The notes under the pieces: generated by a model | The model's database searches: none | The model's input: only the letters and a program-made list of their open reading frames with translations | Told to the model about the DNA's origin: nothing | Made by a program: the position numbers and the translations under genes | In this document: positions 18,403 to 27,316 of the stretch, piece by piece | Position numbering within the stretch: position 1 is the first letter of the stretch | Layout of the letters: every line of letters starts with the position of its first letter | Assembly (NCBI GenBank): GCA_038880555.1 | Contig: JAVZRN010000002.1 | Span: forward strand, 124,001-188,000 | Source of the DNA: Candidatus Bathyarchaeia archaeon | GTDB taxonomy: Archaea; Thermoproteota; Bathyarchaeia; Bathyarchaeales; Bathycorpusculaceae | DNA: 64,000 bases | Direction of reading: 5' to 3'

Positions 18403-20082
18403 CTAGTACCTTCCCTTGCCCCTAACGATAAGCCTTAAGGCTAATAGGATTATGAAGGAGATTAATATTAAGAAACCGCAACCCAAACCAATCTCCAAAA
18501 ATTTAACGTCGCTTCCAATTTTCATCCATTCTCTAACCCAATCCACAAGAACCACGGGCGCGGTTTTGAGGTTTGTAACCGCCATGGTGGCACCAGTTTC
18601 GCTTACACTTCTCGTGAAGACCATTATGGCGCCAGAAAACATAGAATACTTAGTTAACGGGAATATTATTGTTCTGAAAACGCCTAAAGGTTTAGCTCCT
18701 AAAGTCCTTGATGCTTCTTCCAGCTCTATGCTTATCCGCTCAACAGCCGCAGACATAGACCTCACAAAATATGGGTAAGTGATAGCTAAATGGGCAAAAA
18801 TAAGAAGCCACATGTCTGGTATGAAAGCTAAGGTTTCTTTCCAGAAGAATTTAAGAGAAGCGCCCAAAGCCACTGAAGGCACGATTATAGGGATGTCGAC
18901 AAGCACGTTTAAGGCTGTCGAGGTTTTACCAAGCCTTTTCCGTGCAACTATTATTGCCATGGGTAAGCCTATAAGAACATTCAAGACTGTTACCACGGCT
19001 CCGAGAGAATATGAAAGAACGAGGCTTTGCCAATACTCCCCCCATGGATAAACCCCCAGGAAAGCGTTACGCAATATATCCGTTGATGCGGCTTCGAAGG
19101 CTGGAAGGGCCGCAAAAAGCGAGGGAATCAGCACAACAATAAAGAAGATGAAAAGCGTAATGCCATTTCTGGTTAAAGCCGCTGAAGAATAGCTTATTTT
19201 CCTTTCAACAGTCGGCCAAGCCCTTTTAAATGGCAGTTTCAACCTACCTCCGAGAACACGTACCGCAGCAAAAATTAGGCATGAAACAATTATTAGGATG
19301 ATGCTTGCAAAAACCGTTGAGCCTTCATAAACAGCCCGACTAACCAAAGGCGGTTGAGCTGAAAACGCATTTTTCATGTTTTGAATAAAAACAGGGCCAT
19401 TTTCGAAAGCGCCGGCAACCATCATTGTGGCACCAGTTTCCGAAATCGACCTAGCAAATGCCAAAATAAAAGCCGCAATCAAGGAAGGCTTTATTATGCC
19501 AAAAGTGACGGTTCTAGCGGTTGTAAAGGGCGGCGCACCCAAAGTTCTTGATGCTTGTTCATATTCAATCTTATAGTCTAGCAGGGCGCCGACGATGACT
19601 CTTACAACAACAGGGTAAGAAAACGTAAAATGAAGCAACGCAACAAGAAGCCAGCCTGGCGAAACAAGCGAGCCGCCGAAAAACGCTGAAACTCCTTCCG
19701 GCCTAAACCAGAAAAGTAAGAGCGAGTAGCCGAGCACAGCCGTCGGCACGATAAAAGGGACGTCTGCAAGCGTGTCCAGAACATTTATCCATTTAGACCT
19801 GCTTCTGGCTATAAGCCAAGCCATTGGAATGCCAGCAGCCACATCCAAAATCGAAACCAAAACAGCCATAACAAAGGAATTTTTCACAGCGTCCAATGCC
19901 CGATTCATAAGTTGGCTGTCGCCAAAAACCTCCCGCATCGAGCCCCACTTAATTACTATACCTAAAATTGGCGGAATCAAAATTAAGGCGAAAAACAGTA
20001 TAACAGCAGTTAAATAGACCCCATATTTAACCACAGGCCTTGAGGAGAGCCTATCAAGCTTCTCTACGAATTTTTTTGGCAA
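18403..20082 (-). CDS. ABC transporter permease, fused double-domain (FbpB/ThiP-like)
   Basis: A 559-residue membrane protein with two tandem BPD_transp_1 domains. Each half carries an EAA loop: EQASRTLGAPPFTTARTVTFG about residue 177 and EEASRTLGAKPLGVFRTIIFP about residue 463. Such fusions occur in iron(III), thiamine and 2-aminoethylphosphonate importers. Twelve or so hydrophobic helices are visible. It forms an operon with the ATPase and DUF47 genes, and no solute-binding protein lies upstream. Confidence 0.92.
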   Translation of the reverse strand: MPKKFVEKLDRLSSRPVVKYGVYLTAVILFFALILIPPILGIVIKWGSMREVFGDSQLMNRALDAVKNSFVMAVLVSILDVAAGIPMAWLIARSRSKWINVLDTLADVPFIVPTAVLGYSLLLFWFRPEGVSAFFGGSLVSPGWLLVALLHFTFSYPVVVRVIVGALLDYKIEYEQASRTLGAPPFTTARTVTFGIIKPSLIAAFILAFARSISETGATMMVAGAFENGPVFIQNMKNAFSAQPPLVSRAVYEGSTVFASIILIIVSCLIFAAVRVLGGRLKLPFKRAWPTVERKISYSSAALTRNGITLFIFFIVVLIPSLFAALPAFEAASTDILRNAFLGVYPWGEYWQSLVLSYSLGAVVTVLNVLIGLPMAIIVARKRLGKTSTALNVLVDIPIIVPSVALGASLKFFWKETLAFIPDMWLLIFAHLAITYPYFVRSMSAAVERISIELEEASRTLGAKPLGVFRTIIFPLTKYSMFSGAIMVFTRSVSETGATMAVTNLKTAPVVLVDWVREWMKIGSDVKFLEIGLGCGFLILISFIILLALRLIVRGKGRY

Positions 20083-20236
20083 ATCTATCAGCCTAAATCC
20101 AACTCAGCAAACCAGCATGCTTCTTTTCTCATTCTCAAAATTTGCTGATAAGCTTTCCGTATGAGAGCAAATGTTTCATCTTGTTCAATTATGAAAATAA
20201 GGAAAATTGTAAAAATTGGGAGATGTTGCCCTTAAT

Positions 20237-21403
20237 TTAACCAATTTTGGGTTTGCGTCTAGTGTAGATTATGGCTGTTGATACTATGGCTATTGCTATG
20301 GCTGTTGAGATGCATATAGACATGATTTCGATTGGCAGGTTTGGAAGTGATAGCGGGTTTGATGATGGCGTTCCTTGCCAAATGTTTGTGCTGGTCGCCT
20401 TATAGGCAATTGACGCTGAGCCTTGAGCGAGGTTTATTTCTAGGAGGACTCCTGTCTGCTTGTCCCAGCGGTAAGTATGTTGCACATCTCCTTCAGTTAT
20501 GCTTGCGTAAACGTAGGTTCTGCTTGCTCCAGCGTATGTTCCAGTTGCTTCTCCAGCGATTATTACGCTGCCGTTGGTTACCAGTTGGATGGCGTCTCCG
20601 GTTTTCGAGTTTGCTGGGATAATCGCCTGGAAAGGCGCGGTTCCAGAACCGCTTGCAACATCAATAGTATGGGTTTCTGTGTGCTCTGTTCCGTCACTCA
20701 TGTGCATGGTTATTTTCAAGGTTACGGTTGTCCCGGCAATTGATTTGTACTCTACTTTAACCCATTGAGGCATCTCTGGTGGAGGAGTAGTGCCGCTAAC
20801 AATGAGTTCATATTTTATCCAGTCGTCAACTTTGACGCCCACTTGTGCTTCTGCATAAGGCTGCCAAATGTTTGTGCTTGTTGCTTTAAAAGTAGCTGAC
20901 ATGGAGCCTTGAGTTAACGTCACTTCCACAATGATTCCTGTTTCCTTGTCCCAGCAGTAGCTGAACTGCATGTCTCCTTGTGTTAGGCTTGCGTAGACAA
21001 CTGTTCTGCTTGCTCCGGCATAGGTTCCTGTTCTTTCACCAGCGATGGTTATGCTGTTTCCTTCCACCGCTGGAATGATGTCTCCGGTCCTTGAGTTTGC
21101 TGGTATAAGCGCTTGGAAAGTCGCGTTTCCATCGCCGCTTGCAACGTCCCATGTCATGATTTCATTCTGTTCTGCGCCGTTGCTGAAGTGTGTTGTCACG
21201 CGTAACGTTGCAGCTGTTCCCGCTGCTGATAGACACTCCACTTTAACCCATTGAATAAAATCGCTTGGCAAATTGCTACCTGAAACATATTCGCATTTTA
21301 TCCAGTCGTCTGTTTTAACGCCTAGCTGCGCCGTAGCGTAAACTGAATCTAAACAGAGCAGAAAAAGGATGATGATTGTTCCCAGAGCAACTGCCTTACT
21401 CAT
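20237..21403 (-). CDS. Membrane-anchored surface protein with two tandem ~160-residue repeats
   Basis: Signal peptide (about residues 1-25), two homologous repeats and a C-terminal membrane helix followed by RRKPK. Each repeat opens with AQ(L/V)GVK(T/V)DDWIK, includes (A/V)IPANS(R/K)TGD and GTYAGASRT, and ends with ATSTNIWQ. The function is not recognised; the repeats look like beta-rich extracellular domains. It starts 13 bp after the upstream 608-residue surface protein, so the two are one operon. TTA 20237 precedes the gap to the ABC permease gene. Confidence 0.75.
   Translation of the reverse strand: MSKAVALGTIIILFLLCLDSVYATAQLGVKTDDWIKCEYVSGSNLPSDFIQWVKVECLSAAGTAATLRVTTHFSNGAEQNEIMTWDVASGDGNATFQALIPANSRTGDIIPAVEGNSITIAGERTGTYAGASRTVVYASLTQGDMQFSYCWDKETGIIVEVTLTQGSMSATFKATSTNIWQPYAEAQVGVKVDDWIKYELIVSGTTPPPEMPQWVKVEYKSIAGTTVTLKITMHMSDGTEHTETHTIDVASGSGTAPFQAIIPANSKTGDAIQLVTNGSVIIAGEATGTYAGASRTYVYASITEGDVQHTYRWDKQTGVLLEINLAQGSASIAYKATSTNIWQGTPSSNPLSLPNLPIEIMSICISTAIAIAIVSTAIIYTRRKPKIG
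20395..21325 (-). repeat. Tandem domain duplication within the surface protein gene
   Basis: Two copies of about 465 bp each (roughly 20860-21325 and 20395-20855) encode the two matching repeats. Several stretches, such as the GTYAGASRT codons, remain similar at DNA level, which points to an internal duplication. Confidence 0.65.
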
Positions 21404-21416
21404 AGTGTTGCCTCCA

Positions 21417-23243
21417 TCATCCTCGTTTCACGATCATTGCGGCTATCACAGATGCAACCGCTACGATGGCAACCGATAATATCAGCCACCAGTAGCTTAA
21501 TATGCCCGTCAAATCTAAACCGCCACCAGCTACGCCACCGCCACCGCTTAAATGCGCTGTCAACTGGTGGTAGCTGTGGTGATATTGCACATAGATTTGG
21601 GCGTATCCGCCAGCCTGGCTTATCTGAAAGTCTAGAGGTTGATTGTCCAATGTGACTGTTACAGCCGAAAGGGAGCTTATCATATCTATCGGTACTGTTA
21701 TGTTAGCTACTCCAGTCGTTCCATCTGGACCTCCAACGTTGACGGTTAAGGACATGCTTGTGGAGTTAAAAACCACGCCAAGCACGGAAGAGTTTGTTGA
21801 AACATACATTCTCTTGTTTCGCCACTCAAGCTGCATGCGAATCCAGCCCGCAGGCAAAACAGAGACGAAAGCGTTCAAACCAGTCGCTGCAGCCTCAAGA
21901 CCATCATCTACGCCGTCACCATCCGTATCCCGCTTCATCGGATTCGTCGAGAAAACTTTGATTTCAACACCGTCGCTGAGCCCGTCTCCATCGGAATCAC
22001 GGCTAAACATCCCTGTACCATAAGTAATTTCTTCAAGGTTTGTTAATCCATCATCGTCATAGTCCTCATGGACGTCTGTGGGGTTGCATGGATTAAGACA
22101 ATTCCGAAGTTCGTCCATATCTGATAAGCCGTCTCCGTCGCTGTCTGGATTGGGTGTTATTGGAAGATTTCGATTCAGAAGATATGGAATGAACTTCAAA
22201 CCTTCAACGTCTGAAAATTGCAGGAAGGCGACTAAAGAACCATCGACTGGCGATGGTGAACCGCAGAAACCCTTACAAATTATTCGCTTGTTGCTCCCAT
22301 CTACGTTTACAGCGATTATATTGGCGGTGGGTGCCCACTCATACTCGTTGCCATACATTAAAATACCGCTCGATACCTCGGTATAAATCAGCGTTTCGTT
22401 GGATACCCAATTAACCCAAAGCGCAATGTTTCCGTCCGCAACAGCAGGAACTCTCGTCGCGTTGGTTCCATCTAAATTAACAACATAGAGACCATCGTAG
22501 CTATTTTCGGAGGTTTTGGTTGCTGTGAAAGCTATCTTGTCATTTGAGGGTGCAATCTTCAAACTTGTGATACATCCCTCAAACTCAAGAACCAAAGATG
22601 TTTCGTTCATATTAAAGTCGAACTTTTTGATTCGACTGAAATGGACTGTTCTATAGTTCTCCCAATCGTAGAACGAGCCTCTTTCTGTATAAACTAGGAA
22701 CATGCCGTTTCGTGCAACGTCAATGATAGTTTCGTAAAGTTGATCCTGAACTATGGAGATTCTTTTTATGATTGTTTGGCTTGAACCGTCAAGATTTGCT
22801 GAAACTATTTCCACAGAGTCCCTGCCGCTGTTCGCGAAGAAGATTCTTGTTTCATCTGGCGATATGGCGAAACTGCTTCGCATGCGATCACAAATGGCGC
22901 CCGGAGTTGAGAATTTATTGATTACTTCCATAGTGCTAGCGTTGATCACTACAACTTTCGTCATATAGAAAGGGCCATAGACTTCCATTTCGCTAACTAC
23001 TAGCAAAAGTATTCGCCCAGAAGGCGACCACATAATGTGATATGCATTTGGGTTGGGATAGAACCACCAACTACTTTGATTAGTCCGATTAACAAATATA
23101 TGGTCTGTCCAATAAACCATCCTTGGATTAGCCGTTGTTGTAAGTGCAAGGGCGCTTGGAACATAGAAATTGCTGAGCGTAAACGTTAGAATGACTGCGA
23201 CAAAGGCGGTTGCTAGGGTTTTGTATTTTTTCAAACTTTTCAC
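21417..23243 (-). CDS. Membrane-anchored surface protein: beta-propeller, calcium repeats, beta domain, TM
   Basis: 608 residues. The signal peptide is followed by a TolB/WD-like beta-propeller (residues about 35-365; repeats such as ILLLVVSEMEVYG, AISPDETRIFFANSGRD and SPDETR-like turns). Next come thrombospondin type 3-like calcium repeats (DSDGDGLSDMDEL, DYDDDGLTNLEE, DSDGDGLSDG, DTDGDGVDDG; about 375-450). A beta domain follows with GGPDGTTG and a YHHS motif, then a C-terminal membrane helix. It starts at GTG 23243 with AAGG upstream and is the first gene of the operon. Confidence 0.8.
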   Translation of the reverse strand: MKSLKKYKTLATAFVAVILTFTLSNFYVPSALALTTTANPRMVYWTDHIFVNRTNQSSWWFYPNPNAYHIMWSPSGRILLLVVSEMEVYGPFYMTKVVVINASTMEVINKFSTPGAICDRMRSSFAISPDETRIFFANSGRDSVEIVSANLDGSSQTIIKRISIVQDQLYETIIDVARNGMFLVYTERGSFYDWENYRTVHFSRIKKFDFNMNETSLVLEFEGCITSLKIAPSNDKIAFTATKTSENSYDGLYVVNLDGTNATRVPAVADGNIALWVNWVSNETLIYTEVSSGILMYGNEYEWAPTANIIAVNVDGSNKRIICKGFCGSPSPVDGSLVAFLQFSDVEGLKFIPYLLNRNLPITPNPDSDGDGLSDMDELRNCLNPCNPTDVHEDYDDDGLTNLEEITYGTGMFSRDSDGDGLSDGVEIKVFSTNPMKRDTDGDGVDDGLEAAATGLNAFVSVLPAGWIRMQLEWRNKRMYVSTNSSVLGVVFNSTSMSLTVNVGGPDGTTGVANITVPIDMISSLSAVTVTLDNQPLDFQISQAGGYAQIYVQYHHSYHQLTAHLSGGGGVAGGGLDLTGILSYWWLILSVAIVAVASVIAAMIVKRG

Positions 23244-23545
23244 CTTGTATAATATCTTACGAAATAATATTTAAAAAAAATTACGCTGCCAAACAACATA
23301 TACCACATATAGACAAAATATCAAAAGCCAAACTATACATTTCAAACAAAATCTGGCAAAATAATTTCCTTATGTGTCAGTTCGCCCGTCGAGTCATATC
23401 ATAGCTTATGCCAAAGCTCTATTGACTCTCCAACTCATCATCCAAAAAAGGATGCTTCACCGCCAAATTTAAGGTTTCCCAAACCGCAAACTTTTATCAA
23501 GCAAGTCCACAAACTTGAATACGACGAAACAAGGAGTGTAAATTA
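23244..23545. other. Divergent intergenic region, 302 bp
   Basis: AT-rich region between two divergent genes. A TTTAAATATT element at about 23264-23274 lies at TATA distance from the surface-protein GTG on the minus strand. AAGGAGTG at 23531-23538 is the nitroreductase ribosome-binding site. No small gene or RNA was recognised. Confidence 0.5.
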
Positions 23546-24067
23546 ATGGATGTTTTTGAGGCTATAAAAGGGAGGCGAAGCATCAGAACCTTTAAAGACG
23601 TTGACATCTCACAAGAAACCGTTGAAAAACTTGTTGATGCTGCTAGGTGGGCTCCCTCCGCGGGAAATATTCAGCCATGGGAGTTCATAATTGTCCGCAG
23701 TCCAGAAACTAAAAGACGTTTGGCTGAAGCTGCATTAGGGCAATCGTTTATCGAAGAGGCGCCGGTCGTAATTGTTGTATGTGCTGATGAGGAGCGTTCT
23801 GCAAGAGGCTATGGTACACGCGGAAGAACACTGTACTGCATACAGGACACCGCCGCTGCGATACAAAACATTCACCTGGCAGCCTACGCCATGGGCCTAG
23901 GCACATGCTGGGTTGGAGCCTTCAGAGAAGACGAAGCAAGAAAAATCCTAAAAATTCCAGAGGGTGTAAGACCCGTAGCCATAATCCCAGTCGGCTACCC
24001 GGCTGAGTCTCCTTCACCGAGGAGTAGGCGGCCCCTAAAGCAGATAATTCATTATGAAAAGTTTTAG
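23546..24067 (+). CDS. Nitroreductase family protein
   Basis: A 173-residue FMN-dependent oxidoreductase. RRSIRTFKD at the N-terminus and RWAPSAGNIQPWEF are the FMN-phosphate and isoalloxazine contacts. AIQNIHLAAYAMGLGTCWVGAF is the central helix, and VAIIPVGYPAE is the C-terminal FMN loop. Members reduce nitro, quinone or flavin substrates using NAD(P)H; the physiological substrate is unknown. ATG 23546 has AAGGAG 8-10 bp upstream. Confidence 0.92.
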   Translation: MDVFEAIKGRRSIRTFKDVDISQETVEKLVDAARWAPSAGNIQPWEFIIVRSPETKRRLAEAALGQSFIEEAPVVIVVCADEERSARGYGTRGRTLYCIQDTAAAIQNIHLAAYAMGLGTCWVGAFREDEARKILKIPEGVRPVAIIPVGYPAESPSPRSRRPLKQIIHYEKF

Positions 24068-24089
24068 GAGAAGTGTAAAGATTTTGAAA

Positions 24090-24848
24090 ATGCGAAGCTA
24101 CTATTTGGGCGAATTAACATGGGTTGACGTGGAAGAGTTCCTGAAAGTACACAAAACCGTGGTTGTGCCCGTTGGAAGCTGCGAGCAACACGGTCCCCAC
24201 TTGCCATTAGACACGGACGCCTATGATGCCTTTTGGCTTTCTTTAAAGGCTGCTGAAAAAGCGGAATGCACCCTTGTAGCTCCACCCATATATTACGGCG
24301 TTTCACTGCACCACATGGACTTTCCCGGAACAATAACACTGAACCCGCAAACCCTCGAGCAAATAGCCTATGAAATAGGCATGTGCCTAACAAAGCATGG
24401 ATTCACGAAAATACTTTTCGAAAACGGCCATGGCGGAAACACTCCAGCCTTGGAAGCTGCAGCCCAGAGGATTAAGGCTGAAACGACCGCTTTTGTGGCC
24501 ATTGACACTGTCAGCCTTATACCAGACTTCATAGACCAGTTTATAGAAACTCCCTATGACGCGCATGCCGGAGAGTTTGAAACCTCCACAACACTGGCCA
24601 ACCGCGAAAACGCAGTTGTCAAAGAAAGAATCACAAAGCCGAGGCTGACTCTTCCAAAGTCAAAGTACACGAAAATTGGACTGAAGGAGGCTGGACCAAA
24701 AGTTTCATGGGCTTTCAGAACAAGAGAAATAAGCAGCACCGGCGTTATAGGCGACCCGACAAAAGCCTCAAAAGCGAAAGGCGAAAAAGCTTGGCAATTA
24801 GCCATAGAAAGGCTAGCGGAACTTTTAAAAGAGTTGGATAGCATGTAA
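24090..24848 (+). CDS. Creatininase-family amidohydrolase
   Basis: About 252 residues with the metal-binding motifs of the creatininase/MftE superfamily: VGSCEQHGPHLPLDTDAYDA, LHHMDFPGTITL, FENGHGGN and DAHAGEFETS. Family members hydrolyse cyclic amides or process formamide intermediates and small peptides. An in-frame ATG at 24054 would overlap the nitroreductase stop; ATG 24090 is preferred because the conserved YLGELTW begins right there. It lies downstream of the nitroreductase and is probably co-transcribed. Confidence 0.88.
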   Translation: MRSYYLGELTWVDVEEFLKVHKTVVVPVGSCEQHGPHLPLDTDAYDAFWLSLKAAEKAECTLVAPPIYYGVSLHHMDFPGTITLNPQTLEQIAYEIGMCLTKHGFTKILFENGHGGNTPALEAAAQRIKAETTAFVAIDTVSLIPDFIDQFIETPYDAHAGEFETSTTLANRENAVVKERITKPRLTLPKSKYTKIGLKEAGPKVSWAFRTREISSTGVIGDPTKASKAKGEKAWQLAIERLAELLKELDSM

Positions 24849-24873
24849 GCACAAACAACCACGGTGTGGTTTT

Positions 24874-25330
24874 ATGAGCAATTTAGAGGAAGGCCTAAGA
24901 TGGCTAGCCGACTTCAAGATACCCCAACTTTTATCCCAAAGGACCAGCATACAAATATTATACGGAGGAAATAGCCCGAAGATGCTTAAATTACGCAGAG
25001 TCAATATTGAAAGAAGTGAAGAAGTTTTTGAGAAAATAAAGGCCTATGTAAAGGCGGTTGTCAGCCATCTTAATCCACAGCTAGTCATCCTTTTCGGTTC
25101 CTTTGCAACTGGTGACATAAATGAGGGCTCAGATGTTGATATACTCGTTGTTGCTGATTTCAAAGAAGATTTCCCCGAAAGAATAGGAACGCTGATGAAA
25201 TTGAATACTTTTTGGCATACCAGTCGAGCCTTTGGGCTACACGCCCGAGGAGTTTGAAGATATGAAAAGGCGGAAAACCCCATTCATCATAGAAGTTTTA
25301 GAGAAGGGCAAAATCCTTTACAAGGCATAA
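24874..25330 (+). pseudogene. MNT-type nucleotidyltransferase with a frameshift
   Basis: The region encodes a minimal nucleotidyltransferase: VILFGSFATG and the EGSDVDILVV metal-binding aspartates are intact. After LMKLNTF the first frame goes out of register and ends at 25257. Removing one T from the T5 run at 25209-25213 restores GIPVEPLGYTPEEFEDMK and FIIEVLEKGKILYKA, the normal family C-terminus ending at 25330. The gene is either newly inactivated or affected by a homopolymer read error. The start may be ATG 24874, or ATG 24982 with GGAGG at 24964-24968. No HEPN partner is adjacent. Confidence 0.75.
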
Positions 25331-25346
25331 GCGTCAGCAGTATCAA

Positions 25347-25358
25347 ACTTAATATATT
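25347..25358 (+). promoter_or_regulatory. TATA box of DNA ligase gene
   Basis: CTTAATATATTT lies about 38 bp upstream of TTG 25391. A GTGAGGGT ribosome-binding site at 25379-25386 sits between it and the start and supports the TTG. Confidence 0.5.
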
Positions 25359-25390
25359 TGGCATTGTTCCTATCACCGTGAGGGTCAATT

Positions 25391-27154
25391 TTGCTCTACT
25401 CTGAAATTGCCGACGCCTACGAAAAAATTGAAGCTACAACTAAAAGACTTGAAATGACAGATCTGCTAGTAGACCTGTTAAAAAAGACGCCTAAAGAAAT
25501 AATCGACAAAGTTGTTTATTTAACACAGGGCAAAATTTACCCAGACTTTGTTAAGCTCGAAATTGGAGTGGCTGAAAGACTCGCCATAAAAGCCCTTGCC
25601 CATGCATCTGGACGACGCGAAAGCGAAATCGAGGAGGACATAAAGAAGAGTGGGGATATCGGCGAGACAGCCCAGAAGTTCATAGCTCAAAAAAGGCAGC
25701 TAACCTTCTTCCAGAAGCCATTAACTGTTCAAAGGGTTTACGAAACCTTCGACAAGATGGCACATGCTTCAGGGTCTGGGGCTGTCGACACTAAGATTAC
25801 ACTTTTGGCCGGGCTTTTGGCCGATGCTACACCAAAAGAGGCTAAATACATTATGCGGACGGTTACTGGAAACCTCCGCTTGGGCATTGCAGACATGACG
25901 GTGCTTGATGCTCTGGCAATAGCTTATGGAGGCGGAAAGGAAACCCGCGAACTAGTGGAACGCGCCTACAACATATCATCAGACCTTGGAAGAGTAGCCA
26001 AAGTCCTAGCCGAAGAAGGCCTTGAAGGAATCAAAAAGTTCAAGGTTGTTGTAGGCGAACCCATAAGGCCCATGCTGGCGGAAAGGCTCTCTTCGCCTGA
26101 GGAAATCCTCGAAAAATTGGGCGGAAAATGCATAGCCGAATACAAGTATGACGGCGAAAGAATTCAAGCCCACAAGAAGGGCGATGAGATAACGCTTTTC
26201 TCAAGGCGCCTAGAAGACATTTCCGACCAATATCCAGACGCTATAGAACTTTTAAAACGGCATGTTCTAGCCAAAGAAGCCATTTTAGAGGCTGAATGCG
26301 TAGCCATAGACCCCGACACCAGCGAAATGAGGCCATTCCAGGAGCTTATGCACCGCAGACGAAAATACGGCATAGAAAAGGCTATGGAAGAATATCCAGT
26401 ATCGCTCTTCATGTTCGACGCCTTATACGTTGACGGAAAAGACCTAACATTCGAACCATATCCGGTTCGGCGAAAAACCTTAGAGAGCATAATCAAAGAA
26501 AGCGAAAGGGTGAAAATAGCCAAATCCATAATCACAGGCGATGTTAAAGAACTTGAAAACTTCTTCCTAAAAGCCATAGAAGACGGATGCGAAGGCCTAG
26601 TATGCAAATCAATAAACGAAGACTCTGTTTATCAAGCTGGCGCAAGGGGCTGGCTCTGGATAAAGTACAAGCGGGACTACAAAAGCGAAATGACAGACAC
26701 CGTAGACCTAGTAGTAGTCGGCGCCTTCCACGGAAGAGGAAAACGCGCAGGAACATACGGCGCACTACTATTGGCGGCATACAACCCAGAAAACGACACC
26801 TTCGAAACAGTAACAAAATGCGGGACGGGCTTTACGGACGAGGACTTGGCAAAACTTCCCCAAATGATGAAGAAACATGTTATACCGCATAGGCATCCAA
26901 GGGTAAACTCGCTTATTGAGGCGGACGTGTGGTTCGAACCAAAAATAGTCATAGAAGTCCTAGGTGCAGAAATAACCCTAAGCCCCATCCACACATGCGC
27001 CATGAACACAATACGCCAAGGAAGCGGTTTGGCAATACGCTTCCCAAGGTTTACAGGCAACTATAGGTTCGATAAGGCAGCGGAAGACGCAACAACCACC
27101 AGTGAAATAGTTGAAATGTACCAAAAACAACTGAAGAAAATCGCTGAAGGTTAA
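25391..27154 (+). CDS. lig: ATP-dependent DNA ligase
   Basis: A 587-residue replicative/repair ligase. The DNA-binding domain (residues 1-215) is followed by the nucleotidyl motif EYKYDGERIQ with catalytic lysine K252. Motif III is SLFMFDALYVDG, motif IV EGLVCKS, motif V WLWIKYKRDY. An OB-fold follows, ending around IRFPRFTGNYRFDKA. It seals nicks in Okazaki fragments and repair. Start TTG 25391 has a ribosome-binding site 4-11 bp upstream. Confidence 0.96.
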   Translation: MLYSEIADAYEKIEATTKRLEMTDLLVDLLKKTPKEIIDKVVYLTQGKIYPDFVKLEIGVAERLAIKALAHASGRRESEIEEDIKKSGDIGETAQKFIAQKRQLTFFQKPLTVQRVYETFDKMAHASGSGAVDTKITLLAGLLADATPKEAKYIMRTVTGNLRLGIADMTVLDALAIAYGGGKETRELVERAYNISSDLGRVAKVLAEEGLEGIKKFKVVVGEPIRPMLAERLSSPEEILEKLGGKCIAEYKYDGERIQAHKKGDEITLFSRRLEDISDQYPDAIELLKRHVLAKEAILEAECVAIDPDTSEMRPFQELMHRRRKYGIEKAMEEYPVSLFMFDALYVDGKDLTFEPYPVRRKTLESIIKESERVKIAKSIITGDVKELENFFLKAIEDGCEGLVCKSINEDSVYQAGARGWLWIKYKRDYKSEMTDTVDLVVVGAFHGRGKRAGTYGALLLAAYNPENDTFETVTKCGTGFTDEDLAKLPQMMKKHVIPHRHPRVNSLIEADVWFEPKIVIEVLGAEITLSPIHTCAMNTIRQGSGLAIRFPRFTGNYRFDKAAEDATTTSEIVEMYQKQLKKIAEG

Positions 27155-27252
27155 AGTTAAGGTTGATGTAAACCTACAGTTATTTAAAACAATTATTTCC
27201 ACTTTTCAGTTTTCTGAATAAAACGCCATCTCTAGAACAAATTTTCACAAAT

Positions 27253-27263
27253 CTTATATATAG
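27253..27263 (+). promoter_or_regulatory. TATA box of the 1168-residue secreted protein gene
   Basis: CTTATATATAG lies about 60 bp upstream of ATG 27317, leaving a leader of about 30 nt that contains GGGAGGAG at 27301-27308. It looks like a strong promoter. Confidence 0.6.
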
Positions 27264-27316
27264 AAAAAGGACACTTAAAATTGCATTTAAAGGTTTAATA
27301 GGGAGGAGAAAGGAAA

